Of a stretch of 11,770 nt of DNA, positions 6,701 to 11,770 are shown in pieces (the first letter of the stretch is position 1; every line of letters begins with the position of its first letter). The position numbers and the translations under genes are program-made. The notes beneath the pieces are model-generated. The model saw nothing but the letters and a program-made list of their open reading frames with translations. It was not told the DNA's origin and ran no database searches. This DNA is from Baffinella frigidus (Eukaryota; Cryptophyceae; Cryptomonadales; Baffinellaceae): assembly GCA_026770585.1 (NCBI GenBank), contig MU646577.1, forward strand, positions 275,083-286,852, given 5' to 3'.

Positions 6701-9700
6701 CGGGCGTCAAGTCGTGATGACAGGCATGCTCCAATACCTCCAATAACTCCAGTGACTCCAATAGCTCCAATAGCCCTAATAGCTTCAGCGGCGTCGATAG
6801 CTTGAGAGCTCCAGTAGCTTCAATAGCTCCAGATGACATCCTGTGGTGTTAATATCTCCAATAGCTCCCGCTCTGATTGCTGATTGAAAGCTGGGGCAGA
6901 GCATCAGTGGTTGTGAGCCCAGTCGGGTCTGGCCCACTCGGTAGGTCAACCCTAAACCCTGAACCCTCAACCCGCTGACTGTATCGAGCGATTTCGCGTG
7001 AGCAGAACGACATCGAGATCTCGGTGCTGCGGATCTACGTGATCTCGCGCGCGGATGTTGGCCTCCCGATGCAGATCGACGACGCCGGCCGCAGGCACGC
7101 GACCCTAGCTCTGTCCCTGTCTATTTGGGTTCGCCAATTTGCTTCCCCCGGGCGCTTTGGGGCGGAAAAGTTGACGGATTTGTACCGCGAACGTGGCATG
7201 TCAACTTAGGAATAGTCGGTCAACGATACCGAGATCTCGGTGGTCTCAGTCTATTTAGGCTCACCAATTTGGCCAGCCCGAGCGCTTTCCCGGTCTCCCA
7301 CTCGAGAATGCTGGAGCACCTAATTTAAACCCTGCATTGTACATTGCTCTTACCTGACAGAAATCCGGGAAATCTATCTTCGTCTTCTCTTGAACCGCAG
7401 ACCTTGAACCTGCTCTCTGACTCCCTCAACCCCAACCCCCAACCCCTGCACCTTAAACCCTCACCCCGAAATCCGAACCCCTAACACCCAACCACCCAAA
7501 CCCCAAAACCCCAACCCCCACCTCTAAACGCCACCTCGGCTAACGCCACCTCGGTTGCAGAGGTCAAGATTTTGGAGTCAAAACGCAAGCTCCCAAACCC
7601 TAAACTCTACTCCCAACCCCCCAAACCCTATCCCCTCATCCCCTGACCCCCACCTTGGTTGCAGTACGCAGCTTTGAGGTGTGGCTCCTAAACCCTGAAC
7701 CCTACTCCCCAACCTCACAGTGAGGGAGAGGTCGTGGAGTCAGAACGGAAGCTCGCGGCGGGCGAGGTCGACGGCGCCTACGTCCGCGTATATACCCGAA
7801 ACCCTAAACCCTCAGACTGCAAATCCTCCGACTTCAAATCCTCAGACTACAAACCCTCACACTACACACCCTCAGATAAGCACCCAAAACACATCCCTCG
7901 ACGCCTACGTCAGCGTACGCCCCCACCCTACTCCCAACCCCTGAACCCTGAACCCTGAACCCTGAACCCTGCACCCTGAACCCTGAACCCTAAATCCTAA
8001 ACCCTCGAGCCTAAACCCGAAACCCCGAACCCTAAACGCCAAACGCCAAATCCTACCTCTGGGGGATCCCCAAACCCTAAATCCTAAATGCTCAAACCAG
8101 GTGGGCACCGACATCCGGCTGGACAACCGCGTGCTGGACATGCGCGTCCCCGCCCAGAACGCCATCTTCCGCATCTCTTCGGTACCACTCCCCAGAAATT
8201 CGCCACACCCGAAACCCGAAACCCGATAATCTAATCCCGCCGAGTATTCATAATGAATACGATTTTGGTGTATCTTAAGGGGTATAAATAAGACAGTCGT
8301 CTATCCAGACTTCATTTAGAGCCTCAAGATACACCAAAATCGAATCGGAGATCCCCGAAATCGTATTCATTATGAATACTCGTCCGGATGAAATCGACAC
8401 CCGACACCCGACACCCTAACCGCGCTGGAGGCCACGGCGTGGCCGCGCTCGGCTGGAGTCCGCTCTGTAACACGCATAATTCCGCGATTTTATGGGTGTT
8501 CAACATATCACGGCGTGCAGTGCCGAGTAGTAAACGGTGGACACGAAACAGGCGGTGGGGCACCGCCTTTTTATTTGTTTATCGATTAGGGTTTCGGAAT
8601 CCAGGTGTGGGGTTAGGGTTTGGGGGTTGGGTTGGGCGAAAAATACAAAAGGAACAATAAACACTAAATAACAAACTCTCAATAGGCGGTGGGGCACTTC
8701 TTCCGGACGGCGCTGATGGAGAAAGGCTTCACGGAGATCCACACCCCGAAGATCATCGCCGGTTCCCTCCCGCATCCTCCTCTCTCCTCTTCCGTCCTGC
8801 TTCCTCCCGCCTGAAACCTGTAACCCTGTCGTGAAACCCGAAACCGTGGGGGCTTCACAGAGATCCACACCCCGAAGATCATCGCCGGTTCCCTCCCGCA
8901 TCCTCCTCTCTCCTCTTCCGTCCTGCTTCCTCCCTCCTGACACCTGCAACCCTGTCGTGAAACCCGAAACCGTGGAGAAGGGCTGCACGGAGATCCACAC
9001 CCTTATCTCAGAAAACGAGTTCTAAAACTCGTTTTCTTAAGTCAATTCCGTTGCAATTTGTCAACTTATGTGGAGAGTAAAGAATAAGTTGACGAATTTG
9101 TAGGGGAATTGACTTAAGAAAACGAGTTTTAGAACTCGTTTTCTGAGATAAACCCCCAAGATCATCGCCGGTACGCCCGAATCCCCTTTTCAGGGTTTGG
9201 GTTTTTGGGAAATGCGAGCTAGTTTCCCCATTCACAATTGTCTCTCCCGTTGTTATTATCGAAGGTCTGCCATAAGCAGCCGCCGGGAAAGTTGGCGGTT
9301 TAGTACCACCGTCGACTTTCGGCACTGGGTTACTGTGTGCACTCTGAGCAGGCGCGCTCTCTCCCTCGTGTTGGTATTGACAAAAGTCTCCATCTCTCCT
9401 GTTGGTACCGCGCGAGCGAGGGAGTTGGTATTGACAAAACGTCTCTCTCTCGCGTGTTGGTATTAAAACACGTCTCCCTATCCTCTTGGTATTGACAAAG
9501 GTCCCTCACCCTTTCTGTGCAGGCGCGAGCGAGGGAGGCGCCGACGTGTTCCGGCTTAAGTACATGGAGAACACCCGGTAACCCCACACCCCAAACCTCA
9601 AACCTCACACCTCAAAACTTCAAACCTCAAACCCCAGACCCTAAACCCTACACCTTGAACCCTAAACCCTGGACCCTACACCCAAATACCAAGCCCCCAA

Positions 9701-11770
9701 ACCCCAACGCACGTACATGGAGAACTCCCGGTAACCCTACACCCTCAAACCCTACATCATGAAGCCTTCACCATGAACCCTTATCCCTAAACCCTCAACC
9801 CCTAAACCACGAACTCTAAACCTTACACTCTGAACCGTAAACCCTGAAGCCCAAACCCCACACCCCAAACCCCACACCCCAACCCCAAACCACGAACCCA
9901 AAACCCCAAACCCCAAACCCCAAACCTCAAAGCTTACACCCCAACCCCTAAACACCCTCATCCCCACTCTAGGTTCGAGCAGCCGGCGTGCGCAGTCGCC
10001 TCAGCTCTTCAAACCCCACAACCTGAACCCTACGCCCTACACCCTTCACCCTCCACCCTACACCCTACACCCTACACCTTAAACCCTCAACGTTGAAGCC
10101 TTACCACAAAACTCAAACCGTGACAAGTGCGAGCAGCCCGCCTGCCTGGCACAGTCCCCGCACCCCACACACCCGAATCTCCGAATCCAAAACCCTGCAC
10201 CCTACACTTTTCTACACCTTGAACCCTAACCCCGAAACAATACCCCAGGTTCGAGCAGCCCGCGTGCCTGGCGCAGTCCCCTCAGCTCTACAAGCAGATG
10301 TGCATCATGGGCGACCTCGAGCGCGTCTTCGAGGTGCGTTCTAAACCCTAAACCCTACACCCTAAAATCCTTGACAGTAAACCGCACATCCTTAGCCCCA
10401 AACCCTGCACCCTAAACCCCCATCCTAAACCCTCCACCCTGAACCCTGAACCCTACACCTTAAACCCTAAACCCTACACCCTAAACCCTAAACCCTAAAC
10501 CCTAAACCCTAAACCCTAAACCCTAAACCCTGAACCCTAAACCCTAAACCCTACACTCTAACCCTGCACCCAAAACCCTACACCCACACCCCTACACCCT
10601 AAACCCTAAACAATAAAACCTAAACCCCAAACCCAAAACCCCAAAACCCAAAACCCAAACCCCGAAATCCCAAACCCCACACCCTAACCTCCAAACCCCA
10701 TCTAGGTGGGACCGGTGTTCCGGGCAGAGAACTCGCACACGGGGCGGTAACCCCTACACCCTAAACCCTGAACCCTATCCTATACCCGAAACCATAAACC
10801 ATAAACCATAAACCCGAAACCCGAAACCCGAAACCCTAAACCCTAAACCCGAAATCAGGCACCTGACCGAGTTTGTCGGGCTTGATTTCGAGATGTGCAT
10901 CAACGAGTCCTACACCGAGGTGTGGCACCTTTTCTCCTTCATTTCGTCTTTACCTGTAAGAGCACTGTGTTGTGTTAGGTCCCGGTACAATCAGTTCTCT
11001 TTTACTGAATATTCGTCTTCGAGGCGCAGCACTTTCCACTCATCCGTTAACTGTCTTGGGGCTGTTGGTGGAAGTTATCTTTTGTGGGACTGTCAACTTC
11101 CGGATAGCAGTTGATTATAACAGTCGCAGGACTCGCGACCAGGCCTTTGATTGTGCTCAACCATCAACGGGATTGAGATGGTGCTAAACCGTCAATTTTT
11201 GGGATGCAGGCGCTGGACATGACGGACTTCTTTATGGTGAAGATCTTCGAGGGGATCAAGAAGAACTTCGCCCACGAGCTCAAGATCATCAGCCAGCAGT
11301 AAACCCCAAACCCTAAACCCTCAACGAAATGCATGAGGCATAAACCCTAAAACCAAAACTAAATCTAGACTCCACACCCTCAACCCTACACCAAACCCCT
11401 TTGAGCCTCCCCAATAAAACCCCTGAACCCTAAACCCTAAACCCTAAACCCGACCCTTTAACCCCGAACCCCTAAACCCTAAACCCGAAACCCGAAACTC
11501 GAAACCCTGAACCCTAAACCCCCAACCCCCCTAACCTAGGTACCCCTTCGAGCCGCTGCAGTACAACGCGACCGGGGAGGAAACCCGCTTACAGACAACC
11601 ATAAACTAGAACCTAAAACCTATGCTTTAAAGTAAATGTGTTAACCACAAACCCCTAAACCCAGAGCCCTAAGCGATCCGCCTTAAAACTAACCCTAACC
11701 CCTACACCAGGTACCCCTTCGAGCCGCTGCAGTACAGCGCGACTGGCGAGAACTTCCGCATGAAGTACCC
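3757..11770 (+). CDS. Aspartyl-tRNA synthetase, cytosolic type (15 exons, 3' end outside window)
   Basis: Charges tRNA-Asp with aspartate using ATP in the cytosol; a class IIb synthetase. Exons read by eye: 3757-3795, 3943-4257, 5273-5359, 6006-6071, 6387-6446, 7006-7094, 7721-7787, 8101-8181, 8686-8761, 9523-9577, 10249-10333, 10706-10746, 10859-10919, 11210-11298, 11711-11770. Spliced, they give about 423 residues in one unbroken frame. In order: a Lys-rich N-terminal helix and poly-Gly (about 30-65), an OB-fold anticodon-binding domain (about 119-235), LDNRVLDMR (about 248-256), motif 1 ending at P289, QSPQ (321-324), and motif 2 FRAE...RHLTEF (345-359). From memory, animal AspRS is about 500 residues, so roughly the last 80-130, including motif 3, are missing beyond the window. 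All introns end in AG; twelve start with GT and two (introns 3 and 6) with GC. Lack of an organelle-type domain and the eukaryotic N-terminal extension favour the cytosolic enzyme. The exon edges are inferred from homology remembered, not aligned. Confidence 0.93.
3943..4257 (+). CDS. AspRS exon 2: lysine-rich extension and poly-Gly linker
   Basis: The largest exon (105 codons), flanked by CGCAG| and |GTGAAA. It begins EGKPVFDDAGARIISKGAYK and continues KKFIAKKEKDAKKAAHKEA, the amphipathic Lys-rich helix that in eukaryotic AspRS and LysRS adds general tRNA affinity. A run of 12 glycines follows at about 4071-4106, unusual in this family and likely length-variable. The second half (GPVTYTGAEPEQLFGDLKLV) leads into the OB domain. 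Strong GC bias compared with the introns. Confidence 0.92.
4578..4617. repeat. TGCAGG-rich hairpin
   Basis: TGCAGGTTTC and GAAACCTGCA pair around CCTGCA; an extra TGCAGGC copy stands before it. It sits just before the 9-bp minisatellite in AspRS intron 2. Confidence 0.6.
4630..4772 (+). repeat. 9-bp minisatellite (CCAATAGCT type), AspRS intron 2
   Basis: Repeating 9-base units CCAATAGCT and CCAGTGGCT, degenerate. The same unit fills much of intron 5. The period of nine makes long open frames encoding Ser/Asn repeats, which are not genes. Confidence 0.85.
4785..4949. repeat. Imperfect inverted repeat in intron 2
   Basis: GTTTCCCATCCCCTCGCGAAGG (4785 on) and ATCCTTTGCAAACGGATGGG (to 4949) are near reverse complements. 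MITE-like. Its right arm forms the start of the tandem units described next. Confidence 0.5.
4905..5150 (+). repeat. About 148-bp tandem units, each ending in a copy of exon 3's 5' edge
   Basis: TTTCCTGGTACA...TTATCC starts at 4905 and again at 5053, each followed by GAGTGCT...GTCACCAA and then CTGCyTAG|GTGTGG. The acceptor plus exon start is copied at 5014-5044 (GTGTGGATGCGCGCGCGC...) and 5134-5147, ahead of the real one at 5273. A third GAGTGCTGATGTCACC at 5221 shows that the real exon heads the same unit family. Confidence 0.75.
5273..5359 (+). CDS. AspRS exon 3: start of OB-fold anticodon-binding domain
   Basis: Reads VWLRARVHNTRAKGNNCF then VVLRTAGATVQ, matching the RVH-(T/N)-xRAKG-xxxFxVLR segment of AspRS. 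It joins exon 2 (...LDGQE) in phase 0. Acceptor TGGTAG|. The end is set at GTC CAG|GCACGC, a GC donor, because exon 4 then reads VQ|GAMFK; a GT donor nine bases later would add ARW and also keep frame. Two partial copies of its 5' edge lie upstream and several of its 3' edge downstream. Confidence 0.88.
5531..5575 (+). pseudogene. Near copy of the 3' half of AspRS exon 3
   Basis: Encodes NCAVVLRTAGATVQ against NCFVVLRTAGATVQ in the exon, followed by the same |GCACG start. Three of the five base differences are synonymous. Shorter relatives (ACCGTCCAGG) stand at about 5656-5670 and 5725-5741. Confidence 0.8.
5717..5741. repeat. Perfect 10-bp palindromic hairpin
   Basis: GCCTGGACGG and CCGTCCAGGC pair around five bases. 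The right arm is the exon 3 end word, so this is an inverted copy of an exon edge placed beside a direct one. Confidence 0.7.
5876..5993 (+). repeat. Telomere-like CCCTAAA/CCCGAAA block, intron 3
   Basis: Degenerate 7-base units (AAACCCGAA, AAACCCTAA, AACCCTGAA) ending ten or so bases before the exon 4 acceptor. Confidence 0.85.
6006..6071 (+). CDS. AspRS exon 4: OB-fold continuation
   Basis: Reads GAMFKSDTVPKEMIKFAGAL then SK, corresponding to the segment ending (K)QMVKFA in animal AspRS. Acceptor CACGCAG|, donor AAAG|GTCTGG, phase 0 on both sides. The acceptor follows a run of CCCTAAA-type repeats in intron 3. Confidence 0.92.
6387..6446 (+). CDS. AspRS exon 5: OB-fold continuation
   Basis: Reads ETVVDVKGLVVKADVKSCTQ, directly comparable to the SIVDVEGVV...SCTQQ segment of eukaryotic AspRS. 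Acceptor AATCAG|, donor CCCAG|GTATGC, phase 0 on both sides. Intron 5 after it opens straight into the 9-bp minisatellite. Confidence 0.94.
6447..6870 (+). repeat. 9-bp minisatellite (CCAATAGCT type), AspRS intron 5
   Basis: Starts within a few bases of the intron 5 donor and runs for about 400 bp, with units CCAATAGCT, CGATAGCTC and CCAGTGGTT. Shared with intron 2. It creates long Ser/Asn/Gly open frames on the plus strand and Ala/Ile frames on the minus strand that are artefacts of the period. Confidence 0.88.
7006..7094 (+). CDS. AspRS exon 6: end of OB-fold (GC donor)
   Basis: Reads NDIEISVLRIYVISRADVGL then PMQIDDAGR plus two bases. It matches the QDVELHVxKIYVIS...LPLQLDDA region of AspRS. 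Acceptor GAGCAG|. The end CGC AG|GCACGC uses a GC donor: only this cut restores a serine codon (AG|T) with the clean CACAG| acceptor of exon 7 and gives GR|SEGEVVE. No GT donor is available nearby downstream. Confidence 0.9.
7222..7243 (+). pseudogene. Copy of the 5' edge of AspRS exon 6 inside intron 6
   Basis: AACGATACCGAGATCTCGGTG matches the start of exon 6 (7006 on) with two or three changes. The flanking CTATTTrGGyTCrCCAATTTG at 7121 and 7251 shows a 130-bp repeat of intron sequence as well. Confidence 0.65.
7430..7715 (+). repeat. Telomere-like repeats and copy of exon 7's 5' edge, intron 6
   Basis: Degenerate CCCTAAACC/CCCCAACCC DNA. Within it 7559-7592 (AGAGGTC...GGAGTCAAAACGCAAGCTC) is a decayed copy of the exon 7 start, preceded by CTCGGTTGCAG; a second CTTGGTTGCAG stands at about 7654-7665. 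Confidence 0.65.
7721..7787 (+). CDS. AspRS exon 7: hinge segment
   Basis: After the split serine it reads EGEVVESERKLAAGEVDGAY then VR, a charged, poorly conserved hinge that precedes RVNQDTRLDNR in other AspRS enzymes. Acceptor CCTCACAG|, donor CGC|GTATAT, leaving phase 0. The start is decided by the reading frame of exon 8. Confidence 0.85.
7899..7917 (+). pseudogene. Copy of the 3' edge of AspRS exon 7
   Basis: CGACGCCTACGTCAGC|GTAC repeats the exon 7 end CGACGGCGCCTACGTCCGC|GTAT about 127 bp downstream, donor included. Confidence 0.6.
7930..8035 (+). repeat. Telomere-like CCCTGAA/CCCTAAA block, intron 7
   Basis: A near-regular run of CCCTGAA units (about 7936-7988) followed by CCCTAAA and CCCGAAA units. 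Confidence 0.88.
8101..8181 (+). CDS. AspRS exon 8: TRLDNR-type segment
   Basis: Reads VGTDIRLDNRVLDMRVPAQN then AIFRISS, matching the VNQDTRLDNRVIDLRT...AVFRLQS block that opens the catalytic domain of AspRS. Acceptor AACCAG|, donor TCG|GTACCA, phase 0 on both sides. Confidence 0.94.
8241..8382. mobile_element. 142-bp MITE-like element in intron 8
   Basis: Ends CGAGTATTCATAATGAATAC (8241) and its reverse complement (to 8382), about 27 bp with one mismatch; an inner pair TTTGGTGTATCTT / AAGATACACCAAA also inverts. No open frame, no clear target duplication. Confidence 0.75.
8552..8563 (+). pseudogene. Short copy of exon 9's 5' edge
   Basis: AACAG|GCGGTGGGGCAC repeats the acceptor and first 12 bases of exon 9 about 134 bp upstream. 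Short, so chance is not excluded; the other edge copies make it more likely real. Confidence 0.45.
8686..8761 (+). CDS. AspRS exon 9: class II motif 1
   Basis: Reads AVGHFFRTALMEKGFTEIHT then PKIIA plus one base. GFxEIxTPKI is class II motif 1, which forms the dimer interface and ends in the invariant proline. Acceptor CAATAG|, donor GCCG|GTTCCC. The last 37 bases are repeated at 8851-8887 and again, split by an inserted element, at 8981-9170. Confidence 0.94.
8725..9170 (+). repeat. Three tandem copies of the exon 9 tail with its donor
   Basis: The exon tail at 8725-8761 recurs at 8851-8887 (one change) and 8981-9170 (split by an insertion). The intron start after it (GTTCCCTCCCGCATCCTCC...) is also copied, so the unit is 126-130 bp of exon plus intron. 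Each copy ends GCCG|GT. Confidence 0.9.
9003..9151. mobile_element. 149-bp MITE with perfect 47-bp terminal inverted repeats and 4-bp target duplication
   Basis: Ends TTATCTCAGAAAACGAG and reverse complement, identical over 47 bases. Flanks are ACCC (8999-9002) and ACCC (9152-9155). Removing the element and one ACCC restores the exon 9 tail seen in the two sister copies except for one base, so the insertion site is known exactly. Non-coding, so presumably moved by a transposase encoded elsewhere. Confidence 0.9.
9365..9505 (+). repeat. GTTGGTATTGACAAA tandem repeat with exon 10 edge copies
   Basis: Four to five diverged units of GTTGGTATTGACAAAxGTCTC with CT-rich spacers. GCGCGAGCGAGGGAG at 9410-9424 is an exact copy of the first 15 bases of exon 10, and GCAGGCGCG at 9348 may be a shorter one. 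Confidence 0.7.
9523..9577 (+). CDS. AspRS exon 10: catalytic domain after motif 1
   Basis: Reads G(split)ASEGGADVFRLKYMENT plus two bases. It matches the SEGGANVFxVxYF segment that contacts aspartate and the tRNA 3' end in AspRS. Acceptor TGTGCAG|, donor ACCCG|GTAACC. Its 3' edge recurs at 9714-9730, followed by the same GTAACCC start. Confidence 0.92.
9578..9965 (+). repeat. Telomere-like block with a copy of exon 10's 3' edge, intron 10
   Basis: Degenerate AACCCTAAA, ACCCCAAAC and ACCCTACA words. At 9714-9736 TACATGGAGAACTCCCG|GTAACC copies the exon 10 end with one change, donor included. Confidence 0.85.
9971..10010 (+). pseudogene. Decayed copy A of exon 11's 5' edge
   Basis: AG|GTTCGAGCAGCCGGCGTGCGCA...CCTCAGCTCTTCAA follows the exon 11 start with small deletions that break the frame. 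Confidence 0.8.
10127..10163 (+). pseudogene. Decayed copy B of exon 11's 5' edge
   Basis: AAG|TGCGAGCAGCCCGCCTGCCT...GGCACAGTCCCC follows exon 11 to the SP codons, then runs into telomere-like DNA. Confidence 0.78.
10249..10333 (+). CDS. AspRS exon 11: QSPQ active-site segment
   Basis: Reads R(split)FEQPACLAQSPQLYKQMCIM then GDLERVFE. AxLAQSPQLYKQM is the hallmark aspartate-site segment of AspRS. Acceptor CCCCAG|, donor GAG|GTGCGT. Two decayed copies of its 5' edge lie upstream at 9973 and 10127. Confidence 0.95.
10340..10695 (+). repeat. Telomere-like block with perfect CCCTAAA run, intron 11
   Basis: Includes an unbroken run of about seven CCCTAAA units at 10479-10530, the purest in the window. 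It is flanked by variants (CCCTACA, CCCTGAA, CCCAAAA). It lies between two AspRS exons, so it is interstitial, not a chromosome end. Confidence 0.92.
10706..10746 (+). CDS. AspRS exon 12: class II motif 2, first half
   Basis: Reads VGPVFRAENSHTG plus two bases. FRAE is the start of class II motif 2; its arginine contacts the ATP alpha-phosphate in this enzyme class. Acceptor TCTAG|, donor GGCG|GTAACC, the same GTAACCCC start as intron 10. Confidence 0.93.
10750..10856 (+). repeat. Telomere-like block, intron 12
   Basis: CCCTAAA, CCATAAA and CCCGAAA units fill the whole 112-bp intron between the two halves of motif 2. Confidence 0.85.
10859..10919 (+). CDS. AspRS exon 13: class II motif 2, second half
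   Basis: Reads R(split)HLTEFVGLDFEMCINESYTE. RHLTEFxGLDxEM completes motif 2. Acceptor AATCAG|. Donor GAG|GTGTGG is chosen over a later GTAAGA because it gives the same residue spacing as the [15 protein letters not shown] helix in animal AspRS. Confidence 0.92.
10920..11209 (+). other. AspRS intron 13, free of telomere-like repeats
   Basis: GTGTGG...GATGCAG. Unlike the introns on either side it has ordinary mixed sequence and no clear exon copy. Confidence 0.6.
11210..11298 (+). CDS. AspRS exon 14: helix after motif 2
   Basis: Reads ALDMTDFFMVKIFEGIKKNF then AHELKIISQ plus two bases. It aligns with the [21 protein letters not shown] helix and its sequel. Acceptor GATGCAG|, donor AGCA|GTAAAC, which runs at once into CCCTAAA repeats. 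Confidence 0.9.
11299..11537 (+). repeat. Telomere-like block, intron 14
   Basis: Begins at the donor itself (GTAAACCCCAAACCCTAAACC) and continues in CCCTAAA, CCCGAAA and CCCTGAA units. Confidence 0.85.
11540..11597 (+). pseudogene. Near copy of AspRS exon 15 start
   Basis: After CCTAG| it reads (Q)YPFEPLQYNATGEETRLQTT then IN and a stop, against YPFEPLQYSATGENFRMKYP at 11711. The first 30 bases are identical. It could act as a decoy or alternative exon; the stop argues against productive use. Confidence 0.82.
11711..11770 (+). CDS. AspRS exon 15 (5' part, cut by window edge)
   Basis: Reads Q(split)YPFEPLQYSATGENFRMKYP up to the window end. It matches the QFPxEPxxF...LRLxYxE stretch. Acceptor ACACCAG|. 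A near copy at 11540-11597 reads YPFEPLQYNATGEETRLQ and then meets a stop, so this second copy is taken as the real exon. Confidence 0.85.

Noticed and set aside
6273-6746. 157-residue Ser/Asn-rich open frame on the plus strand
   Set aside because: It spans exon 5 and the 9-bp minisatellite of intron 5; the period of nine keeps frames open. The true AspRS frame leaves it at 6446.
7905-8174. 89-residue minus-strand open frame with GFRVQG repeats
   Set aside because: Translation of the 7-base telomere-like repeat; similar repeats at 9752-9967 give the same false protein.
8551-8577. GC hairpin followed by T-rich run resembling a bacterial terminator
   Set aside because: The window is eukaryotic; GGCGGTGGGGCACCGCC arises from a copy of the exon 9 start followed by chance pairing.
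10479-10530. Chromosome end (true telomere)
   Set aside because: The CCCTAAA run is short, flanked by variants and lies between AspRS exons 11 and 12, so it is interstitial.

Overview
This is a eukaryotic nuclear window, not a bacterial one. The coding DNA is GC-rich and cut into short exons. The introns are long and filled with degenerate plant-type telomere-like repeats (CCCTAAA and its CCCTGAA, CCCTACA and CCCGAAA variants). Cytosolic-type aspartyl-tRNA synthetase, a septin-type GTPase (a family known from algae but absent from land plants) and Arabidopsis-type telomere words together suggest a green or other microalga. A large-genome prasinophyte such as Cymbomonas is my best guess, but that is inference from style, not a match.

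Layout: two genes appear to lie head to head. On the minus strand, at about 3625 down to about 950, is a septin-like GTPase. Exon 1 (3104-3625) carries a predicted membrane segment and the P-loop. Exon 2 (1805-1892) ends in the G3 residues DTPG, and exon 3 (from 986 down) continues as YGD. The rest was not found and probably lies beyond base 1. On the plus strand, from 3757 to the right edge, is cytosolic aspartyl-tRNA synthetase in 15 exons. They read from the start codon through the lysine-rich tRNA-binding extension, the OB-fold anticodon-binding domain and class II motifs 1 and 2; motif 3 and the C-terminus lie outside. All 14 intron phases agree with the protein, so this model is strong. 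The presumed shared promoter is about 130 bp (3626-3756).

The most unusual feature is in the introns. Many AspRS exons have partial copies of their own edge, including the splice site, lying inside the adjacent intron: copies of 5' edges upstream, copies of 3' edges downstream. They affect exons 3, 6, 7, 9, 10, 11 and 15 and also the septin exons. One such copy was later split by a 149-bp inverted-repeat element with a 4-bp target duplication, and the unbroken sister copies serve as its empty site. Two AspRS introns (3 and 6) seem to use GC-AG splicing with the same donor context CAG|GCACGC and similar starts, which is reminiscent of introner-like elements.

The septin introns hold several small inverted-repeat (MITE-like) elements, hairpins and a 71-bp tandem repeat. 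AspRS introns 2 and 5 share a 9-bp minisatellite. No rRNA, tRNA, CRISPR or bacterial-type feature was seen.
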